A stretch of 40,032 nucleotides of DNA from Ceratorhiza oryzae-sativae (GCA_030998015.1 JARWMV010000133.1:1-40032), one strand, 5' to 3'. Shown: positions 10,201 through 18,276, counted from the stretch's first letter. Program-made: numbers and translations. The notes: generated from the letters alone by a model not told the origin.

Positions 10201-13200
10201 TATTAAAATAATCAATTAAATTACTTAAATCCTCTGGAGCAGTTATAGAAACTGACCCGTGCCCGCCTACGATCGCAGCTCCGCCTCAAGCGATATTTTT
10301 AGGAGTTCTTAATTTTCCATGAACTAATTGTATGACCCGTGCACGCCTGCGAACGCCTTGGCTTAAGCCAAGCAAGCTTGGCTCATATTGACCTTAAGGT
10401 CAATAATCAAGCCAAGGCGGCCCTGGCGTGCGCGCGGCGTCTGATTCCGAGGTACCCTGGAACTGAAAGTTCCAGGGTACCTCGCAATACCTCGCCGCGA
10501 ACGCGGCCTCGATAACCATACCCCTCGGGTCAACAGCATGTATTTATATATAAATACAATGCTGGTTGACCCTAAGCGGGGGTTTTAAATCTCCCTATGT
10601 TTCCAAGTTCTGCTTGCAATAGACCCCCAATGCGTTACCAAGCCTGTAAGGCCAGCGTATTGGGGGGCTATTGCCCCCCCAAACAATGCAGCGTAGCTGC
10701 ATCAGTTTGGGGGGTCAATAGTGAATACATTCCTATATTACCCCAAATTGGGGGTGTAGATTTGCCTGCGCAAATCACCCCCAATTTAGGAGTCCTCAGC
10801 GCTTAGGCCGCGCCTAAAGGCGCGATCAGAGAGTTGGATTTATATGGCTAGTAAAGACTATTCGAGGGTTAAGAACTCTGTTCAAAGAGGTTTTACCTAA
10901 AGAAGGTATATTAATAATTCCATCCCCCTCAAGCAGACCTGCTAAATAATGTCCTAATTCTTTAGATGAGTTAGAACCCTTATAGGGACTGTTTTGCACA
11001 TGGGGATTTTCTTAGGCCGCCCTGCGGGCGATCAAAGAGCGCGGAGGGATTATATTCTTGAATAATGTCTTCTTTGGCTAAAGCTTTAGTTGTAGTGAGT
11101 ATTGAACTTAATTTTTGGGTACCTTCTGTGATTACATCTCTAAACCATAATACCATTCCACCAGATACTAGAATGAAACCTAATGTACCGCTCCCTGGAT
11201 CTCTAGAGATCCAGGAGGCGGAGTTCACCTCCATTAACGAAACCGTGGAAATAAAGTACTGCAGAAACTGTCAGAGTTAATAGAGCAAAACTAGTTAATA
11301 TAGGCCAAGGTGATGGCTCCACTAAATGGAATTCTATAACGAAGGGGATTGAGGTTTTAAATAATATATCAAACTAGAGGCCCGCGCGCGTTAGTTGCTG
11401 GTGGGACTTGTCCCACCAACCAACGTGAGCAATCGCAACCGTTTGCGATTGCTAGTGCGCGGCATAATATCGATATTTAGCCGCCGGCTGAAAATGACGA
11501 ACGGTCGTCATTTTCTACGAGGGAATCTTTATGGGAGGTAGCCTGGACCATGAGACTCATGGTCAAGGCTACCTCATCTGAGGATTCCCTCTAACGCCGG
11601 CGGGACCCGTGCACGCCTGCGAACGCCTTGGCTCATATTGACCTTAAGGTCAATAATCAAGCCAAGTCGGCCCTGGCGTGCGCGCGGCGTCTGATTCCGA
11701 GGTACCCTGGAACTTAAAGTTCCAGGGTACCTCGCAATACCTCGCCGCGAACGCGGCCTCGATAACCAAACCCCTCGGGTCAACAGCATGTATTTATATA
11801 TAAATACAATGCTGGTTGACCCTAAGCGGGGGTTTGAAGCATCACCCCGCTAATCGATACCCCTGCCAAGACGTGCGCTAAAGCGCAGTTCTCTAGGCAG
11901 GGTGTAGATTTGCCTTCGCAAATCATCGATTAGTGGAGCCCTCCGCGCTTAGGCCGCCCTGCGGGCGATCAAAGAGCGCGGAGGGTTGAAGGCATAATAT
12001 TCTTTAATAGAGATTGTAATACAGGTAAGGATTTCCGTGGTATTGTAATTCTGTAGCCACTTTTAGTTTTAGTGATTTTTTTTATGTAACAGTTTAAACT
12101 CCATTTATCATTTAAAGTTTTGGCTAATAATTCTACTTCTTCTAAACTGAATGAATCAGTGCAAATAACAACTACTGACCCCCAAACATCAATCCTTGAC
12201 ATTTCCTAAGGAATTGTCAAGGAATGGCAGTTTGGGGGGTCAATGGCGCCACAAGTTTTGTGGCGCGCATTGCAATCATTGGGGGTCTACTGAATTTGTT
12301 TTATCAAAGGCCTCCCAATGCGTTACCAAGCCTGTAAGGCCAGCGTATTGGGAGAGCCTTTACCCCCCGGGCATCCGCCCCCCAATAAGGTAATGGCCCC
12401 CCCCAATGCGTTTGTGACGCATTGGGAGGCCATTGCCTTGTTGGGGGTCTACGCGCATCGGCTGAAATCTTGGGTTACACCTAAGATTTTAGCCGATAAG
12501 CGGGGGTTTGAATCTAAGGGTACGACTTTTTTCCCTGAGGGATAAAATTTATTGTGTAACTCATTAAAACAAGGCCCGCGCGCGTTAGTTGCTGGTGGGA
12601 CTTGTCCCACCAACCAACGTGAGCAATCGCAACCGTTTGCGATTGCTAGTGCGCGGCATAATATCGATATTTAGCCGCCGGCTGAAAATGACGAACGGTC
12701 GTCATTTTCTACGAGGGAATCTTTATGTTGAGGTAGCCTGGACTCATGGTCAAGGCTACCTCAAGTGAGGATTCCCTCTAACGCCGGCGGGAGTTTTAAA
12801 ACTCATCATATTGTAAATTTTACCAGTTCTTTTGTCTGGTTTATTATTACTTGTGTAAGGACCTTTTTCACTGCAAAACTCTTTAAACAATTCCAACTCT
12901 CTGATCGCGCCTTTAGGCGCGGCCTAAGCGCTGAGGACTCCTAAATTGGGGGTGATTTGCGCAGGCAAATCTACACCCCCAATTTGGGGTCATAAACATG
13001 AAGAAAATATTCTTGGTGTATAATACCTTGGCCAAATATTAATCGAGCATTTCTTGTTTCATTTGGTTTTTCACTACATAAATCTCCCAGGAGTAGACCA
13101 AATAAAATTTGGTTCAAATTGTCGGGCAAACTGATTTGTTGTCTTTCTCCGCGCGCGTTAGTTGCTGGTGGGACTTGTCCCACCAACCAACGTGAGCAAT

Positions 13201-13991
13201 CGCAACCGTTTGCGATTGCTAGTGCGCGGCATAATATCGATATTTAGCCGCCGGCTGAAAATGACGAACGGTCGTCATTTTCTACGAGGGAATCTTTAGG
13301 ATTCCCTCTAACGCCGGCGGGTTAGCCGTTTTGAGAATAAACTCTCATCAGGTTTCACAGGCAATAAAGAAGATAACAGAAGAAAATTTACCTCAAATTT
13401 ATCCATTGTTGCACTGCAATCATACCCCCGCTTAGGGTCAACCAGCATTGTATTTATATATAAATACATGCTGTTGACCCGTGGGTATGGTTATCGAGGC
13501 CGCGTTCGCGGCGAGGTATTGCGAGGTACCCTGGAACTTTCAGTTCCAGGGTACCTCGGAATCAGACGCCGCGCGCACGCCAGGGCCGCCTTGGCTTAAG
13601 CCAAGGCGTTCGCAGGCGTGCTCGGGTCATATTGAAATAAATTTGTTAATAAATTCTCTAAATCCAATAAGATAAAATAAGTCAAATAAAGTACTGTTAT
13701 TAACAGTAATAGTAATATGTAGGCCAGGGGTAAAATTGTGGTTGTGGCCATTATGGTTTTTATTTTTTTCGTACCTTCTGTGATAACATCTCTAAACCAT
13801 AAAACCATCCCACCAGATACTAAGATGAAGCCTAGTGTAAGCAGCTCTCCACCGTTAACGAAACCGTGGAAGTAAAGTACCGCAGAAACTGTTAAAGTTA
13901 ACATGGCAAAGCTAGTTAGTATTGGCCAAGGAGAAGGCTCTACTAGGTGATAAGGAAAAGCTTGATATTGTGTTCTTGTTATATTTTTCAT
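1190..13991 (-). CDS. cox3: cytochrome c oxidase subunit 3, five exons, four group I introns
   Basis: Subunit III of the mitochondrial complex IV, an inner-membrane protein with seven helices that stabilises the catalytic core. Exons are 13991-13773, 8989-8762, 6901-6709, 3491-3381 and 1248-1190; their lengths sum to 810 bases, giving 269 residues plus TAA, the usual family length. Conserved blocks seen in order are [83 protein letters not shown] and [19 protein letters not shown]. Every 5' site but the last ends in T and every intron ends in G, as expected for group I introns; the last 5' site is placed by reading frame only. All tryptophans use TGG. The gene spans 12.8 kb, of which only 6 percent is coding; the introns are swollen with endonuclease genes and GC-rich repeats. 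None of these repeats lies inside an exon. Confidence 0.95.
1365..1709. repeat. 15 exact tandem copies of a 23-bp unit
   Basis: The unit GGGCAGCCGCATAGCGCGCTGCT is repeated 15 times without a visible change (345 bp). It is rich in inverted sequence (AGCGCGCT). On the minus strand the unit has no stop in any frame, so all three frames stay open; the HEG frame reads a 23-residue period about five times. Its perfect identity points to very recent expansion. Confidence 0.95.
2129..2350 (+). repeat. A element, 222 bp
   Basis: Full-length copy with the inner AGGTAGCC hairpin. It splits the cox3 intron 4 HEG and is followed by an E element. Confidence 0.95.
2360..2500 (+). repeat. E element with inner hairpin
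   Basis: CCCTCCGCGCTCTTTGATCG, then CTAATCGATG...CGATTAG arms around ATTTGCGAAGGCAAAT and CCCTGCC...GGCAGGGG. A short form without the CCCTGCC hairpin is at 2827-2922. Confidence 0.92.
2827..2922 (+). repeat. E element, short form
   Basis: As 2360-2500 but the CCCTGCC...GGCAGGGG hairpin is missing, so the longer form arose by insertion at the hairpin or the shorter by loss. Confidence 0.9.
3084..3285 (-). repeat. B element with 5-bp direct repeats TCATA
   Basis: Read on the plus strand from CCCCCGCTTAGGGTCA to GTGCACGGG, with TCATA at 3079-3083 and 3286-3290. Holds an AT hairpin (ATTTATATATAAAT) and GC hairpins GGTACCCTGGAACTT/AAGTTCCAGGGTACC and GCCTTGGC/GCCAAGGC. Confidence 0.95.
3381..3491 (-). 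CDS. cox3: cox3 exon 4
   Basis: Codes [20 protein letters not shown] to SAILYW and includes the conserved HHLGFESA. The 3' end at 3381 is chosen so that TGGC joins ATTTTG of exon 5 to read W-H-F; this boundary could shift by a base or two. Confidence 0.9.
3685..4339 (-). repeat. A-C-A composite in cox3 intron 3
   Basis: Two 222-bp A copies (3685-3906 and 4118-4339) flank a C element (3909-4116). The first junction is A-GA-CCCG, the second CGGGGG-C-A; both junction types recur elsewhere, so the composite looks mobile or recombination-made as a unit. Confidence 0.95.
4930..5132 (+). repeat. G element with an E piece inside
   Basis: ACCCTGTCGTCAGCGTGTAC, an E stem (CCTCCGCGC...GCGCGGAGG), CCGTCTGTGTACGGCTTAAG, TTGTTGCACGTACGTGCAAC and GGGGACGGGTC. 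A near-identical copy is at 33413-33609. Confidence 0.92.
5184..5410 (-). repeat. B element with direct repeats TCAAA
   Basis: TCAAA at 5179-5183 and 5411-5415. Removal with one repeat restores NDKFNLNCTINK in the cox3 intron 3 HEG. Confidence 0.95.
5460..5600 (+). repeat. E element
   Basis: Splits the cox3 intron 3 HEG between TESFTI and DEVNLLVK. Confidence 0.92.
5773..5987 (-). repeat. A element, 215 bp variant
   Basis: The inner hairpin is shortened to TTGAGGTAGCCTGGACTCAT and so on. It splits the cox3 intron 3 HEG between VVFRT and PCFGE. Confidence 0.93.
6064..6154 (-). repeat. H element in the cox3 intron 3 HEG
   Basis: Between CPTA and TVSKTY. Related H blocks are at 17879-17957 and 560-750. 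Confidence 0.9.
6195..6293 (-). repeat. D element, 99 bp
   Basis: CCCCAAATTGGGGG to GCGATCAGAGAGTTGGA in minus orientation. Three hairpins (CCAAATTGG, ATTTGCCTGCGCAAAT, GCGCCTAAAGGCGC). Removal gives HVDYLMEVYDRF in frame. Confidence 0.94.
6424..6468 (-). repeat. F element, 45-bp half form
   Basis: CCCCCCAATGCGTTACCAAG to GCGTATTGGGGGG. Flanked by CAAT(A)/TCAAT, an ATTGA-type target. Removal gives LEQSQLTISEDL in the cox3 intron 3 HEG. Confidence 0.9.
6709..6901 (-). CDS. cox3: cox3 exon 3
   Basis: Codes [20 protein letters not shown] to FASTGLHG and the first base of the next codon. The exon ends CACGGGT and joins TACACGTG of exon 4 to give HGLHVIVGT, the family consensus. Confidence 0.93.
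7846..7975 (-). repeat. G element without the E piece
   Basis: Reverse orientation: GACCCGTCCCCTAGAAGTTG to CTTCGACAGGGTTAGGGT. A related partial copy is at 15365-15460. Confidence 0.88.
8152..8246 (+). repeat. F element, two-hairpin form
   Basis: CCTCCCAATGCGTTACCAAG...TATTGGGAGAGCC followed by CCCAAACAATGCAGCATAGC...GGGGGGTCAAAGG. In cox3 intron 2. Confidence 0.9.
8530..8585. repeat. AAAAAAACTTTTAG repeat, copy in cox3 intron 2
   Basis: CTCAGAAAAAAACTTTTAG(A/T)AAAAGTTAGCCTCGTAACTA and following bases recur at 14868-14925 and 29225-29275. AT-rich, unlike the GC elements; the role is unknown. Confidence 0.85.
8762..8989 (-). CDS. cox3: cox3 exon 2
   Basis: Codes 76 residues, [20 protein letters not shown] through [11 protein letters not shown]. 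The 3' splice site of intron 1 (G at 8990) lies only 8 bases from the edge of a D element at 8998. The exon itself is free of repeats. Confidence 0.93.
8998..9095 (+). repeat. D element, 98 bp, next to a splice site
   Basis: Lies 8 bases from the 3' splice site of cox3 intron 1. Confidence 0.95.
9160..9310 (-). other. group I intron core-like segment, 3' part of cox3 intron 1
   Basis: On the minus strand AATCAGCAGGAGTCTCCGAG and nearby stems resemble the P/Q region of group I introns. It is not split by an element. Only short motifs support this. Confidence 0.5.
9426..9524 (+). repeat. D element, 99 bp
   Basis: In cox3 intron 1, after the HEG 1b stop. One extra C compared with the 98-bp form. 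Confidence 0.95.
9836..10057 (+). repeat. A element, 222 bp
   Basis: Full-length copy in cox3 intron 1, just after the C-terminal part of HEG 1b. Confidence 0.95.
10335..10582 (+). repeat. B element
   Basis: Left flank TATGA, right flank TTTTA: no matching repeat. Its stem tip carries the longer TTAAGCCAAGCAAGCTTGGC insertion. Confidence 0.92.
10623..10714 (+). repeat. F element, two-hairpin form
   Basis: Splits HEG 1b. Removal gives GMYSLLQAELG in frame. Confidence 0.92.
10741..10838 (+). repeat. D element, 98 bp
   Basis: Splits HEG 1b. Removal gives SHINNIGMYS in frame. Confidence 0.94.
11121..11365 (-). pseudogene. second, broken copy of cox3 exon 1
   Basis: Reads [20 protein letters not shown] to [10 protein letters not shown], then [22 protein letters not shown]. 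It lacks the first residues and the start codon. A 36-bp palindromic element (CTCCGCCTCCTGGATCTCTA...) sits between GGEL and TLGF and breaks the frame. It is close in protein to exon 1 but differs at many silent sites, so it is not a fresh duplication. It continues directly into a second LAGLIDADG gene, as a host-gene piece carried by a mobile cassette would. Confidence 0.9.
11190..11225. repeat. I element, 36-bp palindrome in the cox3 exon-1 copy
   Basis: CCGCTCCCTGGATCTCTAGA GATCCAGG AGGCGG-type palindrome. Other copies are at 14770-14806, 15460-15496 and 34981-35018. This copy breaks the exon-like frame. Confidence 0.92.
11382..11832 (-). repeat. A-B composite upstream of the cox3 exon-1 copy
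   Basis: A (11382-11603, 222 bp), GA, then B (11606-11832). The right flank is TTTGA, the B-type target repeat. Confidence 0.93.
11844..11985 (-). repeat. E element
   Basis: At the C-terminal end of HEG 1a, after LLKNIMP. Confidence 0.92.
12177..12450. repeat. H-F-F2 run in HEG 1a
   Basis: H (CCTTGACATTTCCTAAGGAA...CATTGGGGGTC, 12177-12290), F (12308-12366) and an F2 stem (AATGGCCCCCCCCAATGCG..., 12390-12450) back to back, followed by a C-type tail (12460-12495). Confidence 0.88.
12576..12790 (-). repeat. A element, 215 bp variant
   Basis: Same short inner hairpin as 5773-5987, and also inserted before a PCF(N/G)E codon run of a related HEG. The two may descend from one insertion in an ancestral HEG. 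Confidence 0.93.
12892..12989 (-). repeat. D element, 98 bp
   Basis: Splits HEG 1a. Removal gives LHVYELFKEFC in frame, matching [10 protein letters not shown] and [10 protein letters not shown] of relatives. The intron 3 HEG has a D copy within a few codons of the same place. Confidence 0.95.
13149..13320 (-). repeat. A element, 172 bp (no inner hairpin)
   Basis: Here the stem reads GAGGGAATC-TTTAG-GATTCCCTC, lacking the inner AGGTAGCC hairpin. It splits HEG 1a after [11 protein letters not shown]. Confidence 0.95.
13425..13626 (-). repeat. B element with direct repeats TCATA
   Basis: TCATA at 13420-13424 and 13627-13631. Removal restores [13 protein letters not shown] in HEG 1a. Short form of the stem tip. 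Confidence 0.95.
13773..13991 (-). CDS. cox3: cox3 exon 1
   Basis: Codes residues 1-73, from [19 protein letters not shown] to FRDVITEG. The ATG at 13991 is in the standard position just before the conserved HLVEPSPWP block. Translation runs on past the splice site into the intron endonuclease, so unspliced RNA could give an exon-endonuclease fusion. A diverged second copy of residues 15-73 lies at about 11121-11310. Confidence 0.95.
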
Positions 13992-14253
13992 TAAAAATTA
14001 AATAAAGTGAAAACACGAGTTATTTTGTTTTGATTATTTTATTTTGTTAATAAAATTAAAAACTTTACCCAATTTTCCTTTGATGACTTTAGCGCACCCA
14101 ATAAATTTCGCGTTTAAATATACCCCGGCAAAGGCCAAGGAGTTACCGAAATAGTCATTTTGCGAAGCAAAATATAAAGGGATCCCGGAACTAAGGCCCC
14201 CGGGGGCGCCACCAAGTAAAATTGGGCGTTCTGCTGCTCGTCCCGCTCTTTGT

Positions 14254-14567
14254 CCTCTTCCCTTTCAGCATCTACCCCCCAAACAATGCAGCGCAAGCTG
14301 CATATGTTTGGGGGAAGAGACCGCTGCCGCTGTTAGATCGCTCTATCTTACCCGTGCCCGCCTACGATCGCAGCTTAAGCTGCGGCCCTGGCGTGCGCGG
14401 GCTCGCGGCCAGAGGGGCCGCCTCGCGCACAACCTCGGAATCAGGCGCCTCCCGTGGTGGATGGGCCCGAGCGTAGCGACGGTCCTCACCACCACGGGGG
14501 GTACGATAGAACGGCCGATTGCGGCAGCGTACTCCTAATTTTATCGCTTACGCGATAAAATTGGGGT
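14254..14567. repeat. 314-bp repeat upstream of cox3 (copy 1)
   Basis: Starts CCTCTTCCCTTTCAGCATCT and ends with the stem ATTTTATCGCTTACGCGATAAAAT. It is identical to 37547-37860 except for one base seen (CCTCGCGCAC against CCTCGAGCAC). It lies 263 bases upstream of the cox3 start. Confidence 0.95.
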
Positions 14568-15050
14568 TTTATCTCACAGTACTCCGACACGGGCGTCTAA
14601 TACCCGTTACCGGGTCGGAAATATTAGAGTCTACCGCCTGGATTACGCTGGCGGAGCTAAGAGTTGGGGACCTCTAAACAACCTTTCAGTTGTTTTATGT
14701 GGCCTCACGACTAGCTAAGTTAGAGTGACCCCCTAAGGGACCTTATCAGGTCCTTTAGGGGTCTCGTACTCCGCTCCCTGGATCTCTAGAGATCCAGGAG
14801 GCGGGGTATACCCTTAACTGAAAACGACGGCACGTCTTCCAGAGTGGAGATTAAATCTCCACTCCAAAAGACCTCAGAAAAAAACTTTTAGTAAAAGTTA
14901 GCCTCGTAACTAAGATTAGTTTCAATTAATTTATTTGCACTTACAAATATTTCTCGAGGTAAATTAGCCGTTCGCCATTTGAGGGTGCAAGCCCTCTAGT
15001 GAGCCGAATGGAGGGAACCTATACAACTCTGATAAGAGTTGTAGGGGCCC
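14568..15050. other. spacer with stable hairpins upstream of cox3
   Basis: No gene found. It holds several strong stems: CCCCTAAGGGACC/GGTCCTTTAGGGG (14732-14765), a copy of the short I element (14770-14806), AGTGGAGATTAAATCTCCACT (14840-14865), the AAAAAAACTTTTAG repeat (14868-14925) and ACAACTCTGATAAGAGTTGT (15022-15043). Confidence 0.6.
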
Positions 15051-15187
15051 CCCATTCCGAATCGTAGATACCAAAAATTCTTTTGTACAGATAAAAGACT
15101 TGAATTACTATTTCTTTTAGGTGAAATGTAACAATGGACTTTTGAAATTTGATCCGCCCTGTCTGTTTTCCACTTCTGATCTGCAAA
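15050..15187 (-). pseudogene. possible GIY-YIG HEG scrap
   Basis: Minus-strand reading ADQKWKTDRADQISK is faintly like [16 protein letters not shown] in the nad2 intron 2 GIY-YIG gene, and an F element abuts it at the matching place. Too short to be sure. Confidence 0.25.
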
Positions 15188-15282
15188 GACCTCCCAATGC
15201 GTTACCAAGCCTGTAAGGCCAACGTATTGGGAGAGCCTTTACCCCCCCAAACAATGCAGCATAGCTGCATCAGTTTGGGGGT
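15188..15282 (+). repeat. F element, two-hairpin form
   Basis: In the spacer, beside a possible GIY-YIG scrap. Confidence 0.9.
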
Positions 15283-15703
15283 CAAAGATGACAAAGAATT
15301 AGTTTAGCCCTTTCGGGCCCTTCCGCCGCCTTCTGTCCCTCTGAATCATGCTTGCATGATTTAACTCAAGCTTCGGAGCCGTCTGTGTACGGCTTAAGCC
15401 GCACACAGACGTCTCCTCTACAAGCGTGAAGTTGTTGCACGTACGTGCAACAATTTAAGCTCCGCTCCCTGGATCTCTAGAGATCCAGGAGGCGGGGTAT
15501 TGCGAGGTAGCCTGGACCCCCGAGGTTCCAGGCTACCTCGGAATCAAAGTCCATACGGCGGCGGGGTCCCCAGGTTCTTCCCCGAGAAGAAACTAGGATA
15601 AGGCTTATCCGCTCCCATCTTTGATGTGATCAATAAGGCGCTTACTCCATCTACGCTGCAGTACTTTAAGATCTTAAGGTAGGGGTCCCCAGGTTCTTAC
15701 CTT

Positions 15704-15878
15704 TCAGATGCCACTCAAACATGTGCAGCTACGCTGCATTGTTTGAGGGGCATCCGCCCCCCAATAAGGTAATGGCCCCCCCCCCAATACGTTTGTGACG
15801 CATTGGGAGGCCATTGCCTTATTGGGGGTCACCCGCGTCTGTGGTCGTGTTCCAGGAACACGGCCGCAGACGGGAAGA
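15704..15878. repeat. 175-bp repeat, pair with 39466-39640
   Basis: Contains the F hairpin (CATGTGCAGCTACGCTGCAT), an H/F2 stem with a run of ten C residues, and CGTCTGTGGTCGTGTTCCAG. The two copies have equal length and differ at one base that I can see. Confidence 0.9.
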
Positions 15879-16055
15879 ACGAGAAAAACTAAACATAAAA
15901 CGGAGGGGTTGTAGCTTCGCCGCATCGGCCCCAACTTTACCTAATTCCCCTATTTTTCCTGACCCGTCCCCTAGCTTCAGCCAGCATTGTATTTATATAT
16001 ATATAAATACATGCTGCGCTAGGGGACGGGTCAAGAATCGGTGCTTTGCGAAGGC

Positions 16056-16277
16056 CCGCGCGCGTTAGTTGCTGGTGGGACTTGTCCCACCAACCAACGT
16101 GAGCAATCGCAACCGTTTGCGATTGCTAGTGCGCGGCATAATATCGATATTTAGCCGCCGGCTGAAAATGACGAACGGTCGTCATTTTCTACGAGGGAAT
16201 CTTTATGGGAGGTAGCCTGGACCATGAGACTCATGGTCAAGGCTACCTCATCTGAGGATTCCCTCTAACGCCGGCGG
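16056..16277 (-). repeat. A element, 222 bp
   Basis: Spacer copy between the nad3 region and cox3. Confidence 0.95.
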
Positions 16278-16304
16278 GCGACGATTCTGTGGGGTTAGTA
16301 TATG

Positions 16305-16513
16305 ACCCGTGCACGCCTGCGAACGCCTTGGCTTGCCAAGGCGGCCCTGGCGTGCGCGCGGCTCGCCGCGAACGCGGCCTCGTTAACAATGCCCACGGGT
16401 CGTTGACCCTCCGCTTTATTACCCCTGCCAAGACGTGCGCTAAAGCGCAGTTCTCTAGGCAGGGCGGCTGAAATCTTGGGTTACACCTAAGATTTTAGCC
16501 GATAGAGCGGGGG
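16305..16513 (+). repeat. C element, long form
   Basis: CCCGTGCACGCCTGCG to GATAGAGCGGGGG, in the spacer. It stands without an adjoining A on its right. Confidence 0.92.
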
Positions 16514-16640
16514 CATTATAACTCCCCTGCAAAAAGCCTAGGTACAATTAATTATACCTAGGACTTTTTGCCGGTAGATCGCTAAAGCGGCCGTGGACGG
16601 CAGGGGACTCCTAAGGATGCTTGCCGGTAGACAAGTATCC

Positions 16641-16765
16641 TCCTGCCACTTTAATAGTATTAAGAACAGGATTTAGTGTGAAAGTTTCATTTTAGCCTTC
16701 TTAGGCAAGGGTATTCCTGCCACTTTAATAGTATTAAGAGCAGGATTTAGTGTGAAAATTAAATA
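16641..16765. repeat. imperfect direct repeat of about 45 bp at the GIY-YIG 2 end
   Basis: CCTGCCACTTTAATAGTATT followed by AAG(A/G)(A)CAGGATTTAGTGTGAAA occurs at 16644-16688 and again at 16718-16762. The unit overlaps the coding end of the second GIY-YIG gene (NPALNTIKVA on the minus strand), so its 3' part has been duplicated. Confidence 0.8.
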
Positions 16766-17309
16766 TTGTTCTAAGGCCCGTGAGAATTATAAAGGTTTAA
16801 ATTTTGTTTCAAACAATCTAGGATCTATTTTGTAAATACTTAAAGTGAAATTTTCATCTCCATATTTATTTCCCCTACAAACCCGACGGGAGATTGACGT
16901 CTGCCCCCCAAACATCAATCCTTGACATTTCCTAAGGAATTGTCAAGGAATAGCAGTTTGGGGGGTCGACGGGGCGCTTGGCCAAAGGCACAATGCGCCC
17001 ATCCCACATCACGGCTCTCCGCGTGTGGGCCGTGCCTCTGGCACGATCTACACGCGGGAGAAAGATTGAATAACTAATCTGTTTTCAGTGGCTCTGACAC
17101 TAGGTTTAAAGTAATATCGTACTCGTGTAGCAAGATCAATGGAGCTACCTACGTATTGCTCGCCAGGTTTTTTGTTAGTAAAAACATACACACCAGCAAA
17201 TCGATTGTTTATACTATCTTCATGGTTTTTACCTAAACTTCTTCCGATAGTATCTAGAAGTAATTTACTTGAATTTTTTAAAGGCAAATCTAGTTCTACC
17301 TTTTTAATA

Positions 17310-17402
17310 CCCCAAATTGGGGGTGTAGATTTGCCTGCGCAAATCACCCCCAATTTAGGAGTCCTCAGCGCTTAGGCCGCGCCTAAAGGCGCGATCAGAG
17401 AG
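17310..17402 (+). repeat. D element, altered end
   Basis: The end reads GAGAGCGCTGCCC instead of GAGAGTTGGA. In the GIY-YIG 2 gene. Confidence 0.9.
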
Positions 17403-17467
17403 CGCTGCCCAACTCCTGCCCCCCAAACATGTGCAGCTACGCTGCATTGTTTGAGGGGCATACGCGT

Positions 17468-17683
17468 AGGGTCAACCAGCATTGTATTTATATATAAATA
17501 CATGCTGTTGACCCGAGGGGTATGGTTATCGAGGCCGCGTTCGCGGCGAGGTATTGCGAGGTACCCTGGAACTTTAAGTTCCAGGGTACCTCGGAATCAG
17601 ACGCCGCGCGCACGCCAGGGCCGCCTTGGCTTGATGCCAAGCTTGCTTGGCTTAAGCCAAGGCGTTCGCAGGCGTGCACGGGT
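17468..17683 (-). repeat. B element, altered end
   Basis: Its left end joins an F hairpin (GCATACGCGTAGGGTCAACC) instead of the usual CCCCCGCTT. It splits the GIY-YIG 2 gene. Confidence 0.88.
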
Positions 17684-18015
17684 CATATTCATCTTGTGTA
17701 ATAAATAAAGAAAAATGAGCCAAATATTTATCGATTAATTCTAAACTTACTGGTTCGTTACTTTTCAATTGACGTTTAGCTAATATGTAAATATTATCCG
17801 TAGGTTGACCATTATCTTTTTCATTTAATAAATTTAAAAAAGATTCTGTTGTAGATTTTCTATCATTCCGTCGACGGTGACCCCCAATAATTGCAATGTC
17901 GCCATTGACCCCCCAAACTGCCATTCCTTGACAATTCCTTAGGAAATGTCAAGGATTGGAGCTGGGACCGCCCGAATGGTTTCGGGCCCAAAACCACCGT
18001 AAAGGTGCATTTCGG

Positions 18016-18145
18016 GCGTCCCCAGCGCGGCCGGCGTCTGATTCCGAGGTACCCTGGAACTTAAAGTTCCAGGGTACCTCGCAATACCTCGCCGAGAATC
18101 GAATGATTTGCGAAGGCAAATCTACATCGATTCTCGAGGGTGATA
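18016..18145. repeat. B-core with GAGAATCGA arm and J piece
   Basis: The GGTACCCTGGAACTT hairpin flanked by a J piece (CATTTCGGGCGTCCCCAGCG) and an ATTTGCGAAGGCAAAT hairpin. Nearly the same as 28985-29130 and the reverse of 26377-26505. Confidence 0.88.
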
Positions 18146-18276
18146 ATATCTAATAAATTTTCAGTTTGTGGGCTCATCAGAGTTAATAATACTAAAATAA
18201 AAAGAGGGCCCTTCTCCGACTTAGGAGAGGGGAGGGGTTTTAATGGTGAATTTTCTTCGGGTCGTAGTGAAGCAAC

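Larger units (their letters stand above)
9556..11120 (-). pseudogene. LAGLIDADG HEG 1b (double motif) of cox3 intron 1, interrupted
   Basis: Follows the exon-1 copy: [21 protein letters not shown] fragment, [20 protein letters not shown] (first motif), [13 protein letters not shown] element, NIGMYS, F element, [13 protein letters not shown] element, [12 protein letters not shown], another fragment, [20 protein letters not shown] and [17 protein letters not shown] element and repeats, MNSKRFK and TAA at 9556. The D join (SHI-NNIGMYS) and F join (YSLLQAELG) are in frame after removal. The second LAGLIDADG helix was not clearly found and may be lost near 10260-10330. Confidence 0.75.
8990..13772 (-). 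other. cox3 intron 1, composite, two HEGs and a second exon-1 copy
   Basis: A 4.8-kb intervening region with two modules. The first, next to exon 1, carries a LAGLIDADG_2-type HEG (13772-11990). The second begins with a defective copy of exon 1 (11365-11121), then a double-motif LAGLIDADG gene (11120-9556), and then core-like sequence at 9180-9300 that includes AATCAGCAGGAGTCTCCGAG. It may be one intron that captured another, or a tandem pair sharing one site. Confidence 0.75.
11990..13772 (-). pseudogene. LAGLIDADG HEG 1a of cox3 intron 1, fused to exon 1 and interrupted
   Basis: The exon 1 frame runs into [19 protein letters not shown], a hydrophobic lead, then, across a B element, [13 protein letters not shown], across an A element, [13 protein letters not shown] (LAGLIDADG helix 1) and [16 protein letters not shown], across [14 protein letters not shown] and [14 protein letters not shown], across [20 protein letters not shown], then after an H/F block [20 protein letters not shown] and [14 protein letters not shown]. 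The B junction (Q-Y-D-C-S) and the D junction (V-Y-E-L-F) are restored in frame by element removal. It belongs to the same family as the intron 3 HEG. Confidence 0.8.
16640..18276 (-). pseudogene. GIY-YIG endonuclease 2, downstream of nad3 copy 2, decayed
   Basis: Continues the frame of nad3 copy 2 through a linker ([11 protein letters not shown]...), then, after repeats at 17879-18145, STTESFLNLLNEKDNGQPTD, YLAHFSLFITQDEYD, a B element, then, past F and D elements, IKKVELDLPLKNSSKLLLDT and the catalytic GVYVFTNKKPGEQYVGSSID (GVY...YVG) and TRVRYYFKPS. Beyond an H element it reads YGDENFTLSIYKIDPRLFE, a TAA, and FSRALEQYLIFTLNPALN. It is the paralogue of GIY-YIG 1. The stop and the 3' duplication mark it as dead. 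Confidence 0.8.

Noticed and set aside
13991..14253. Mitochondrial promoter of cox3
   Set aside because: The AT-rich leader has no motif that I could confirm as a promoter for this lineage.
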